38,407 nt of DNA, taken from positions 1 through 38,407 of the forward strand of contig JAGVXW010000016.1 of NCBI GenBank assembly GCA_018303575.1, read 5' to 3'. The notes below the pieces were generated by a model. That model was not told the origin of the DNA and did not search any database. It was given only the letters and a program-made list of their open reading frames with translations. Below are positions 23,566 to 30,735 of the stretch, one piece after another; the stretch's first letter is position 1; the number at the start of each line of letters is the position of its first letter. This stretch comes from Candidatus Woesearchaeota archaeon (GTDB taxonomy: Archaea > Nanobdellota > Nanobdellia > Woesearchaeales > WJIZ01). Position numbers and translations under genes: made by a program.

Positions 23566-24207
23566 ATGCTCCTCATTAGAACAGATCACGATTCTGCGAC
23601 CCATTACCTCTTCGAGGCCTGCCATGAGGTCATCGAAGAAGCCAAACGCAAAGGTTTCCAACCCCTTTGCATAGAATCGAAAGAGATAACCCTAACCACC
23701 ATTCAAAAGAGGGTCAAAAAATCACATCCCAGATTCTTTTTCTTTAACGGGCATGGATCGGACTCGAGCGTCTTCGATAATAAAGGCAAAGAACTGATCG
23801 CGAGAAAGGACGCTGACGTCTTTTCAGAAACGATAGCCTTCACACGTTCCTGCAGCTGTTTGCAAAAATTAGGGGAAGAAGCAGTTAACCAGGGCTGCCG
23901 AAGCTTTATCGGATACCGGAGAAGCTTTTACATCTCGCATCTTGATAGCTATGCGACCCGGCCATTGAAGGATCCGGCAGCGAAGCCAGTACTAGAAACA
24001 TCGAATCTTGTGGCGCTTTCGCTGATAAGAGGAAAAACAGTGGGAGAGTCTATTGAAGCATCAAAAAGAAAGTCCGCAGAATATATTCGAGACTTGAGTT
24101 ATAGCAACGATCCCTATCTATCGGCTACCCTCCCCGCACTGATCAACAATGTCGCGGCATTAGGGTTTTGCGGTGATGAAGGGGCTTCTTTGAACGTAAG
24201 CAAATAG
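23566..24207 (+). CDS. Caspase/CHAT-like cysteine peptidase (clan CD fold)
   Basis: The 213-residue product looks like a minimal caspase-hemoglobinase fold. A hydrophobic strand RFFFFNGHGS presents H63 (NGHG at 61-64), and the next strand IAFTRSCSCLQKLGEEA presents C96 (or C98), followed by NQGCRSFIGYRRSFY. This matches the His-Gly/Cys dyad layout of CHAT domains, including the FIGY strand after the Cys helix. No other domain, signal peptide or TM is present, so it should act in the cytosol. It is the third gene of a compact cassette with two tiny proteins. Protease activity and a defence or cell-death role are inferences; substrate unknown. Confidence 0.75.
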   Translation: MLLIRTDHDSATHYLFEACHEVIEEAKRKGFQPLCIESKEITLTTIQKRVKKSHPRFFFFNGHGSDSSVFDNKGKELIARKDADVFSETIAFTRSCSCLQKLGEEAVNQGCRSFIGYRRSFYISHLDSYATRPLKDPAAKPVLETSNLVALSLIRGKTVGESIEASKRKSAEYIRDLSYSNDPYLSATLPALINNVAALGFCGDEGASLNVSK

Positions 24208-24220
24208 CAGCAATAAAGAG

Positions 24221-25237
24221 CTACCTCATCCCTTCCAGAACCTTCTTAATCAAGTCTTCTTGGATATCGATGTTCTGCTCAACCTTACCCAGCTTCCTTG
24301 GGAAGACGAACTGCCTGCTCGGGAGGTGCTCGAGCACTTGGTCGACTCCATAGGAATGCTTCTGGGGCGCGCCGAGCTTTTCAAGCAGAGCGTAGACTTT
24401 CCTTGCCTGCGGCGGGTTGAGGATGCCGGCGGCTTCCGCCAATCTTGTTTCGGTCAAGACCCCTAGAGCGAGCCAGTCGCGGTCGCCTAATCTTGAGAAC
24501 GCGTGGCCAAGACGCGTGCCAAAGCGCAGCTGCTTGATGTCAGTCTCCAAGAGCTTGAGCTTCAACTCCAGCGCCTTCTTCAGGCATTTGGCGAGCAGCT
24601 CCTTGTCTGAGGCGAGCTTGGAATGATAATCCTCGAGCAGGATGAAGAAGCGGTCATCGGCGACAATCGCGACGCGCAGCATCTCGATAATGCCCGGAAT
24701 ATAAGCATCCGGAGGCAAGGAATCCAGAAACGCCAAGTCGATCAGGACGCGCTTCGGGCGGTAATAGGAGCCAATCACCTTCCTGCTCTTCTCGGTGTCT
24801 ACCCCCACCCGGCCGCCAATCGGGTGGTCGACCATGCAGTAGAGCGTCGTGGGAAGCAACAGATAGGGAATCCCGCCGTAATAGGTCGAGGATACAAAAC
24901 CTGCCAAATCGGCGATGGTTCCGCCTCCTAAAGCCAGGATCACGGACTCCTTGCCTAGCCCATGCGCAAGCATGATGTCCTCGATCTGCGCCTTCATGTC
25001 GCGGTCATTCTTCCCTGGAGGGATGGAAACCATCACGGCGTTTATCCCGCGGGACTTCATGACACCATGGAACTTCTCTCCGTAGAGCCGCTTAACCGTG
25101 GCATCCGTTATCACACATACCCTGCCGAGATTGAGCTTCAGGAGCCCGTCAGCGACATTGTCAAGGATGTTCGTCCCGATGACAATGTCGAACGAATCAT
25201 CGACTTCCCGCGTAAGATGCACCCGGATCTTTTCCAC
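24221..25237 (-). CDS. Dehydroquinate-synthase-fold protein, probably not a true AroB
   Basis: The 338 residues follow the 3-dehydroquinate synthase fold: GGGTIADLAGF (104-114, NAD site), YLLLPTTLYCMVDHPIGGRV and KVIGSYYRPKRVLIDLAFL. Compared with the fungal AroB catalytic set as I remember it, D137 and E185 are retained. The positions for R130, K152, K197, N268, H271 and H287 read G121, R143, R188, R238, T241 and D252, so two of three zinc ligands and several phosphate contacts are gone. A normal synthase reaction is unlikely; it may bind NAD and a sugar phosphate, or have a new activity. Starts at GTG 25237 with its own TATA box, right after split transketolase. Confidence 0.8.
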   Translation of the reverse strand: MEKIRVHLTREVDDSFDIVIGTNILDNVADGLLKLNLGRVCVITDATVKRLYGEKFHGVMKSRGINAVMVSIPPGKNDRDMKAQIEDIMLAHGLGKESVILALGGGTIADLAGFVSSTYYGGIPYLLLPTTLYCMVDHPIGGRVGVDTEKSRKVIGSYYRPKRVLIDLAFLDSLPPDAYIPGIIEMLRVAIVADDRFFILLEDYHSKLASDKELLAKCLKKALELKLKLLETDIKQLRFGTRLGHAFSRLGDRDWLALGVLTETRLAEAAGILNPPQARKVYALLEKLGAPQKHSYGVDQVLEHLPSRQFVFPRKLGKVEQNIDIQEDLIKKVLEGMR

Positions 25238-25259
25238 GGCTGGGCAAGGGCAAAGGAAA

Positions 25260-25267
25260 CTTATAAG
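25260..25267 (-). promoter_or_regulatory. TATA box for the AroB-like gene
   Basis: CTTATAAG lies about 26 nt before the GTG start at 25237 and 14 nt before the end of the transketolase C-terminal gene (minus-strand sense reversed). This allows separate, leaderless expression of the AroB-like gene and supports the GTG start. Confidence 0.65.
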
Positions 25268-25280
25268 GCTTTTGCCAGAA

Positions 25281-26225
25281 TTAGAGATCTTTTTTAATCC
25301 GCTGGATCAAATGTTTTACTGATAGGCCATACTTGTCATAGAGCTCTTCCGGCTGGCCGGACTCGCCGAACGTGTCCTGGACGCCATGGCGCACAAGCTT
25401 GGCACCGGGATTCTCGGCCAAGAGCTCGGCCACAGCTCCGCCCAGGCCGCCGATAATCGAGTGATCCTCGGCTGTGATGACGCGCTTGGTCTTCTTCGCT
25501 GACTTGAGGATGAGTGCTGAATCCAACGGCTTGATTGTTGACATATTGATGACTTCGAGCGAGATGTTTTCCTTGGCCAAGAAGCCAGCGGCTTCTAAAG
25601 CGATCGAGACGAGAGGGCCGCAGGCGACTATGGTTGCATCTTTTCCTTCTCTCATTATTTTTCCCTTGCCAATCTCAAAAATATATTTGTCATCAAACAA
25701 AATAGGCGTCTTATCGCGGGTGAGGCGCATATATGCCGGCCCCTTATGTTTCGCCAGGGCAAGCGTGGCCTTCTCCGCTTCCACGGAATCAGCAGGGCAG
25801 AGGACTACCATGCCGGGAAGGGTGCGATAGATGGCCATATCCTCTATGGCCTGGGCCGAGGAGCCGTCTGTGCCGGTCATCAATCCCGCATGAGAGCCGA
25901 TGATCTTGACATTCATCTTCATGCGGCAGACACAGTTCCTAATCTGCTCGAAGGCGCGCTCGGTGAAGATGGCGAACGTTGAGGCGAACGCGACCTTGCC
26001 GCTAGAGGCGAGGCCGGCTGCCATCACCATCATGTTCTGCTCCGTGATGCCGCAGGAGACCCAGCGCTCCGGGAATGCTTCCTTCACAGTCCGTGATTTC
26101 GTTGACTTGCCGAGATCAGCTTCGAGAGCGACGACATTCGGGTCTTTTTCCGCGGCCTTCAGAAGGCCCCTTCCATACCCTTCGCGGGACGCTTCCATAG
26201 GGGCCTCCGAACGAAGTTCACTCAT
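25281..26225 (-). CDS. Transketolase, C-terminal subunit (Pyr and C domains)
   Basis: Second half of a split, TPP-dependent transketolase. The 314-residue product has the pyrimidine-binding domain with the activating glutamate in GITEQNMMVMAAGLASSGKV and the HAGLMTGTDGSSAQAIEDMA loop. A C-terminal Rossmann-like domain follows (ITAEDHSIIGGLGGAVAELL; GVQDTFGESGQPEELYDKYG). ATG 26225 is preferred over upstream ATG 26261 because it overlaps the stop of the 59-codon ORF as ATGA. With the N-terminal subunit it interconverts pentose, tetrose and hexose phosphates. Confidence 0.93.
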   Translation of the reverse strand: MSELRSEAPMEASREGYGRGLLKAAEKDPNVVALEADLGKSTKSRTVKEAFPERWVSCGITEQNMMVMAAGLASSGKVAFASTFAIFTERAFEQIRNCVCRMKMNVKIIGSHAGLMTGTDGSSAQAIEDMAIYRTLPGMVVLCPADSVEAEKATLALAKHKGPAYMRLTRDKTPILFDDKYIFEIGKGKIMREGKDATIVACGPLVSIALEAAGFLAKENISLEVINMSTIKPLDSALILKSAKKTKRVITAEDHSIIGGLGGAVAELLAENPGAKLVRHGVQDTFGESGQPEELYDKYGLSVKHLIQRIKKDL

Positions 26226-26401
26226 CTCCACTGCCTCCGGGCGCCGGCACTCAGCTTCCACGTCTTTCCTTCTGCGCCCTGAGGAATCTCCGTGAAGCTC
26301 GCCCTCGACGCGTCGTGGACATATTTTGGAACTCCCGGGGCAGCCGCCTTCACGATGGGGTGCGCCTTTGTCTCTGCCGGTTTCTTGTGCATTTTTTTCA
26401 T
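26222..26401 (-). CDS. 59-aa ORF between the two transketolase genes
   Basis: Function unknown. ATG 26401 overlaps the stop of the N-terminal transketolase gene (ATGA) and its own TGA overlaps the start of the C-terminal gene (ATGA), so three coding frames are joined with no gaps. The product is basic and probably disordered (MKKMHKKPAETKAHPIVKAA; VPKYVHDASRASFTEIPQGA). Such exact double coupling argues that it is translated; it could be a subunit linker peptide or a leftover from a fusion or fission event. Confidence 0.55.
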   Translation of the reverse strand: MKKMHKKPAETKAHPIVKAAAPGVPKYVHDASRASFTEIPQGAEGKTWKLSAGARRQWR

Positions 26402-27195
26402 CTCAGCTCCTCTAACGCTTTCTTCAATTCCTCGTCATTCGGGGCAGCGCCATGCCACTTCGGGTTGTTCTCCATGAACGAGACTCCTTTGCCCTTGACC
26501 GTTTTCGCAATGATGCACCACGGGCCTTTCTCCTTCTTCGCCTTCTCAAAAGCGGGGACGATCTCGTTGAAGTCGTGGCCATCTATTTCCATGATTTTAA
26601 AACCGAAAGATCTCCATCGCTCAGTCAAGGGCTCGATATTGCTCGTGACCGCGACATAATCATCGTTCTGGATGCCGTTCTTGTCAACGATGACGACGAT
26701 ATTGTCGAGCTTATGGAAGGTCGTGTTCTCGGCCGCTTCCCAGACCATGCCTTCCTGGCACTCGCCGTCGCCGACCATCACCCAGACTTTGTACGATTTC
26801 TTGTCCAGCTTTCCGGCGTAGGCGACGCCATTGCCGAAGGAGAGGCCCATTCCTAGGGAGCCGGCGGACATCTCCACACCCGGCACTTTAGTATCGGTAT
26901 GGCCCTGCAACAACCGATTGATCTTCCTGAAGCCGTCCAACTCCTTGCTTGGGAAATATCCTTTACGAGCGAGGACAGCATACATTCCAGGAGACGCGTG
27001 GCCTTTTGAAAGGATGAAGCGATCCCTGTCCGGATCCGAAGGCTTCTTGGGATTCACGTTGAGGATGCCGCCGAAGTAGAGCACCGAGAGCATGTCGATC
27101 TCTGACAAAGAACCGCCGGGGTGGCCTGCTCCTGCCTTGTTGAGCATGACGAGAATGTCCTTCCTCAATTCTTTTGCGAGAGAGGCGAAGTCCAT
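26398..27195 (-). CDS. Transketolase, N-terminal subunit (TPP-binding)
   Basis: First half of a split transketolase. The 265-residue product shows GHPGGSLSEIDMLSVLYFGG (His25), SKGHASPGMYAVLA (His66), the SAGSLGMGLSFGNG loop and the TPP motif starting GDG at 142-144 with WEAAENTTFHKLDNIVVIVD and the DKNG end. A TATA-like CCTTATTAAT about 26 nt before ATG 27195 indicates a leaderless transcript. First gene of the tkt cluster, downstream of a T-rich terminator. Confidence 0.95.
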   Translation of the reverse strand: MDFASLAKELRKDILVMLNKAGAGHPGGSLSEIDMLSVLYFGGILNVNPKKPSDPDRDRFILSKGHASPGMYAVLARKGYFPSKELDGFRKINRLLQGHTDTKVPGVEMSAGSLGMGLSFGNGVAYAGKLDKKSYKVWVMVGDGECQEGMVWEAAENTTFHKLDNIVVIVDKNGIQNDDYVAVTSNIEPLTERWRSFGFKIMEIDGHDFNEIVPAFEKAKKEKGPWCIIAKTVKGKGVSFMENNPKWHGAAPNDEELKKALEELR

Positions 27196-27216
27196 AGTTA
27201 ATGGAGGATATCAAGC

Positions 27217-27226
27217 ATTAATAAGG
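27217..27226 (-). promoter_or_regulatory. TATA-like element for the transketolase operon
   Basis: On the minus strand CCTTATTAAT is centred about 26 nt upstream of ATG 27195, with no ribosome-binding site, consistent with a leaderless mRNA. Confidence 0.55.
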
Positions 27227-27287
27227 TTTGCTCCTTCCTAACAATAGGGGCTGGGAATAAGATGGATACGTATATTTCGCACAATTA

Positions 27288-27309
27288 TTCAACAAAAAAA
27301 GAAAAAAAT
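27288..27309 (-). terminator. Oligo-T terminator after the TrmB-type regulator gene
   Basis: Directly after the regulator stop the minus strand reads ATTTTTTTCTTTTTTTGTTG, two 7-nt T runs. Archaeal polymerases terminate on such T tracts, so this should separate the regulator from the transketolase promoter. Confidence 0.7.
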
Positions 27310-28131
27310 TTATTTCTTCGCCGGAGCGGAGATCGCCGGCTTCATCTCCTTCCACGCGAGATCGAAGAGCTGGCTCATCGCGGAGGCGAAAAAAGGAGTG
27401 TTGACCCAGATTCCGACATCATAGGTTGGATGGACATCCGTGTCGTTCATCACCATGAAGATGATCTCCTTGCCGTCCACAATGGTGAAGCGGGCGTTCA
27501 TCTTCGTGTCCCGGACTTCGGCGATGCCCGTCAGCTCTTTCGCCGCCTGCTGGGTCTCCTTTGAGAGCGGGGCGGCGATGCGGATCCTGACGCCGCGCTT
27601 CTTGAGCTTTTCAAAGGTGGGCTTCAATCCCTCGACCTTGCGGACCAGGCCCTGGGAGGTGGTCATGATGAGCACATCCTCCTCGGCGTCCCGGATGGTC
27701 AATTCAATATGGTTGTAGAGATTGTGCCTGCCGCGCAGGCTGCCGGAAAGGTCAGAGGGCTCGATGAGCTCCACTCCTTGCTTGTGCAGCGAGTTGAGCT
27801 CCTGGATGATGTCCGTGTTCTTGAGGTCCTCGAGGCGCTCCATCCGATCCTTGGCGTCCTTCTGGACGTTCTTCTTGACGCGCTCCAAAACTTCAGAAGG
27901 CTCCACGGCGATGTACTTGATGGGCTTGCCCAGCTTCATGACGACGAAGCCCTTCTTCTCGAGACTTTCCAGGACGTCATAGCTCCTGGATCTCGGCACG
28001 TTGGCGATGTCAGAAAGTTCCCCTGCTGTAGAGACGCCCCTGCTCAGCAACGCCGACCAGATCTTGACCTCATAGAGGTTCAGGCCGAAGTAGCGCCTCA
28101 GCTTGCTCAAAAACTCGTCTTTCACTATCAT
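27310..28131 (-). CDS. TrmB-family transcriptional regulator
   Basis: Sugar-responsive archaeal regulator family. The 273-residue product has an N-terminal winged helix-turn-helix (LGLNLYEVKIWSALLSRG and VPRSRSYDVLESLEKKGFV, about 12-75), a helical linker (about 95-125) and a C-terminal TrmB effector domain with phospholipase-D-like strands (DVLIMTTSQGLV, ARFTIVDGKEIIFMVMN). I place the start at ATG 28131, which has GAGGGGG upstream; in-frame ATG 28212 would add an odd poly-Val/His stretch. Neighbouring transketolase, pyrophosphatase and Acs genes are plausible targets, but no site is proven. Confidence 0.88.
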   Translation of the reverse strand: MIVKDEFLSKLRRYFGLNLYEVKIWSALLSRGVSTAGELSDIANVPRSRSYDVLESLEKKGFVVMKLGKPIKYIAVEPSEVLERVKKNVQKDAKDRMERLEDLKNTDIIQELNSLHKQGVELIEPSDLSGSLRGRHNLYNHIELTIRDAEEDVLIMTTSQGLVRKVEGLKPTFEKLKKRGVRIRIAAPLSKETQQAAKELTGIAEVRDTKMNARFTIVDGKEIIFMVMNDTDVHPTYDVGIWVNTPFFASAMSQLFDLAWKEMKPAISAPAKK

Positions 28132-28189
28132 GGTTCTACCCCCTCTTTTTCCCACACGATGGTGGTGGAGTGAATCAACAACTACTACT

Positions 28190-28199
28190 ATTAATATGT
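28190..28199 (-). promoter_or_regulatory. TATA-like element for the TrmB-type regulator
   Basis: On the minus strand AACATATTAA lies about 64 nt before ATG 28131, predicting a leader of about 40 nt that carries the GAGGGGG ribosome-binding site. Triplet ACT/TAC repeats flank it. Confidence 0.4.
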
Positions 28200-28212
28200 T
28201 ACTATTTTTCAC

Positions 28213-28227
28213 CCTTAGTTAGTAAGG
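28213..28227. promoter_or_regulatory. Palindrome upstream of the TrmB-type regulator
   Basis: CCTTA (28213-28217) and TAAGG (28223-28227) form a 5-bp inverted repeat with a 5-nt spacer, just upstream of the regulator's TATA element. Its size and place suit an autoregulatory operator; this is inference. Confidence 0.3.
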
Positions 28228-28278
28228 TATAATCAGAGATAATGTCCCTCCTTGGTGTTGACCAACTTTCCTTCATTG

Positions 28279-28301
28279 ATTTAAAAATAACGAAAAAAAT
28301 T
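28279..28301 (-). terminator. T-rich terminator after the membrane pyrophosphatase
   Basis: About 30 nt beyond the pyrophosphatase stop the minus strand carries ATTTTTTTCGTTATTTTTAA, a typical archaeal T-tract terminator. Confidence 0.6.
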
Positions 28302-28326
28302 CAGATGGATACGCGAAGATCGAAAT

Positions 28327-30182
28327 TTAAAACAATAAAAATAATGGCGCGAACACCAGGCTGACGATGGACATCAGCTTGATGAGGATGTTCATGCTCG
28401 GGCCGCTCGTGTCCTTCATCGGGTCGCCGACCGTGTCGCCGACGACCGAGGCCTTGTGCGGTTCAGAGCCCTTGCCGCCGAACCTGCCCTGCTCGATCCA
28501 CTTCTTCGCGTTGTCCCAGGAGCCGCCTGCATTGGCCATCATGATCGCCATGAGCACTCCTGTGACAAGGGAGCCCGCTAGCAGGCCGCCCAGCGCCTCT
28601 ATGCCGAGCCACAGGCCTGTGGCGACGGGCACAAGGATGGCGATGAGGCTGGGAACGATCATCTGATGCAAAGCGCCCTGCGTCGCGATGTCGACGCATT
28701 TTTTATAGTCGCCCTTGGCCTTGCCCTGCATCAGGCCCCGGATCTGCCTGAACTGTCTCCTCACTTCATCGATCATCTTATGCGCGGCCCTTCCCACTGC
28801 GCGCATCGTTAAGGCGGAGAAGAGGAAGGGCAGCGCGCCTCCGACGAGCAAGCCGATCGTCACTTTGGGGTCGAGGATGTCAATGGCCGCGATGCCCGCC
28901 GCCTGCGTGTAGGCGGAAAACAGCGCCAAAGCAGTTAAAGCGGCTGAACCAATAGCGAAGCCCTTGCCCATGGCCGCGGTTGTGTTGCCGACGCTGTCCA
29001 GGGTGTCGGTGCGCTTCCTGACCGCCTTCTCGAGCTGGGCCATCTCGGCGATGCCGCCCGCGTTGTCCGCGACAGGGCCATAGGCGTCCACGGCGAGGGA
29101 GATCCCCAATGTTGACAGCATGCCGACAGCGGCAATCGCGATGCCGTACAGGCCGGCAAAATAATACGAGACCCAGATGCCGGCGCAGATGACAAGAATG
29201 GGAAGGACTGTCGACATCATGCCGTTGGCGAGGCCTTCGATGATGGTAGTGGCTGCTCCGGTGAGGGACGCTTCTGAAACCCTTTGTGTCGGCTTGTACT
29301 CAAACGCCGTATAATATTGCGTCAGGTAGCCGATGAGCACGCCGGCGACGAGGCCGGCGACAGTCGCATAGAAGATCCCCATGCTGAAATAGGTGGTGGC
29401 GCCGAGGAAAAACGTCAAGGGCATGGCATATTTTATCACCAGCCACGTCAAGGGGATGAGGAGGATAGATGCGATAATCAATCCCCGGTTGAGCGCGGCG
29501 TGCACGCCCTTCTCTGAAGCGAGCCGGACGAACAAGGCGCCGATGATGCTGGAGACGATGCCGATAGCGGCGATGACAATGGGAAGGATGACAAAAGGAG
29601 CTTTCACTCCCACGATGCTCAGCGCAATCACCATTGTCGCGAGGATGGAGCCGACATAGCTCTCGAACAAATCCGCGCCCATGCCCGCGACATCGCCGAC
29701 ATTATCGCCTACATTATCGGCGATAACAGCCGGGTTGCGATGGTCATCTTCCGGAATGTTCTTCTCCACCTTGCCCACAAGGTCAGCGCCGACGTCCGCG
29801 GCTTTTGTGTAAATGCCGCCGCCGACCCTCGCGAACAAGGCGACGGAAGAGGCGCCGAAGCCGAAGGTGATGATGAGATTTGGATCATTGGTGATGAGAT
29901 AGAAGATGGTGACTCCGAGCAAACCGAGGCCGACAACGGAAAAGCCCATGACGGGATGAGTTTGAAGAAATACCCGAGGATTCCGGCGACAATGATGACG
30001 AAGATAGCGAGCATCCTGTATTCGCGGAACAGGAACGCCATGGCTCCCTGGTGGATCGCGTGGGAGATCTCCTGCATCTTGTCGGTGCCGGCGTCTTTCG
30101 CCAGGATGCCCCTGGCCTTGGCGAACACGTAGATGAGCGCCACTACGCTGATTATCAGCGTTGCTGTCAAGAATGGTTCCAT
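28327..30182 (-). CDS. hppA: Membrane-bound ion-pumping pyrophosphatase, K+-dependent type, one-base frameshift here
   Basis: Hydrolyses PPi and pumps H+ or Na+ across the membrane. The frame from ATG 30182 (MEPFLTATLIISVVALIYVF) breaks near plus 29961-29963. One extra base in the minus-strand A-run gives ...GYFFKTHPVMGFSVVGLG and restores a product of about 618 residues. Motifs present are DVGADLVGKVE, EDDHRNPAVIADNVGDNVGD, SVGNTTAAMGKGFAIGSA and GDTVGDPMKDTSGPSMNILI. Ala after GNTT marks the K+-dependent subclass (Lys there means K+-independent). Short for the family (usually about 670-770). Leader has a hairpin over the ribosome-binding site. Confidence 0.93.
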
Positions 30183-30190
30183 TGTTTAAC

Positions 30191-30208
30191 ACCCCTACTT
30201 TGGAGGGG
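30191..30208 (-). promoter_or_regulatory. Hairpin overlapping the pyrophosphatase ribosome-binding site
   Basis: On the minus strand CCCCT pairs with AGGGG around a 7-nt loop. The AGGGGTG that would act as Shine-Dalgarno for ATG 30182 forms the 3' arm. The TAG stop of the upstream 168-aa frame lies at the loop/3'-arm junction. Confidence 0.4.
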
Positions 30209-30701
30209 CAAATATCTGCAGGGTATAAAAAGCTGATGGTTGCTTAAAGTTGGACGAGGATGCGGCGATAGTAGCCGGGCTCAAGCTGCCAGGCCGGATC
30301 GCCGTCCGGAAGAGGATCGCGGAGCGGAGGCGCAGGGGCCTGGCGACTAGGTCAACGATGGAGCGTACACTTCCACCATGCTCCACCCTCATGTCCGGAG
30401 GCAAAGACTCGAAATATGCGACCATTGCGTTGAACCAGGGCGGGGGCCCGTACCTCTGTTCCACATAGCGCGGGACTGTTGGAAGAAATTGCTGGAGGAA
30501 CTCCCGAAGGCGCTCGCGATCATACCCGACTCCCATCTGCGATCGCATTGCGTCGTGGAGTTCTGCCTGAAGCCTGACCGTCTGCACGAAGCCGGAAGCA
30601 TCCCCAAACGGAAAATGATTTTCGACAACAATGTCAAGGCCGGCCAAATCCCTGCGCTCTCTCAGCGTATTCGCGACATACGACAGCTTCGCGGGGCGCA
30701 T
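30195..30701 (-). CDS. Hypothetical protein (168 aa)
   Basis: Not recognised. It contains a plausible soluble core (DLAGLDIVVENHFPFGDASG; LREFLQQFLPTVPRYVEQRY; GPPPWFNAMVAYFESLPPDM) and a Ser-rich C-terminus. It fills the gap between acs and the pyrophosphatase gene. A TATA-like sequence (30721-30732) is about 25 nt before ATG 30701, which supports a real gene over the overlapping + strand frame. The stop is 12 nt before the pyrophosphatase start, so the two may be co-expressed. Confidence 0.55.
   Translation of the reverse strand: MRPAKLSYVANTLRERRDLAGLDIVVENHFPFGDASGFVQTVRLQAELHDAMRSQMGVGYDRERLREFLQQFLPTVPRYVEQRYGPPPWFNAMVAYFESLPPDMRVEHGGSVRSIVDLVARPLRLRSAILFRTAIRPGSLSPATIAASSSNFKQPSAFYTLQIFAPPK
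30222..30232 (-). promoter_or_regulatory. TATA box for the membrane pyrophosphatase
   Basis: Minus-strand CTTTTTATACC lies about 45 nt before ATG 30182, inside the end of the 168-aa frame. It predicts a leader of about 20 nt. Confidence 0.5.
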
Positions 30702-30720
30702 GCTTTGAGAAATCCTTCTG

Positions 30721-30732
30721 AGTTTAAGAAAT
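30721..30732 (-). promoter_or_regulatory. TATA-like element for the 168-aa hypothetical gene
   Basis: Minus-strand ATTTCTTAAACT is centred about 25 nt before ATG 30701, implying a leaderless mRNA. It follows the acs stop closely. Confidence 0.5.
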
Positions 30733-30735
30733 TTT

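Noticed and set aside
24221..25237. Glycerol-1-phosphate dehydrogenase (archaeal lipid enzyme of the same superfamily)
   Set aside because: The PTTL...VDxxIGG and KVIGSYYRP blocks are those of dehydroquinate synthases; the lipid-enzyme SHDG-type motif is absent.
29955..29970. Programmed frameshifting in hppA
   Set aside because: The A3 run is not a classic slippery site, no stimulatory structure is evident, and the family is not known for it; a one-base sequencing or mutational deletion is simpler.
29950..30192. Alternative N-terminus of the pyrophosphatase in the same frame as its body
   Set aside because: The first 79 residues of that frame are Arg/His-rich and unlike the family, while the other frame gives a proper first TM segment; a frameshift explains both.
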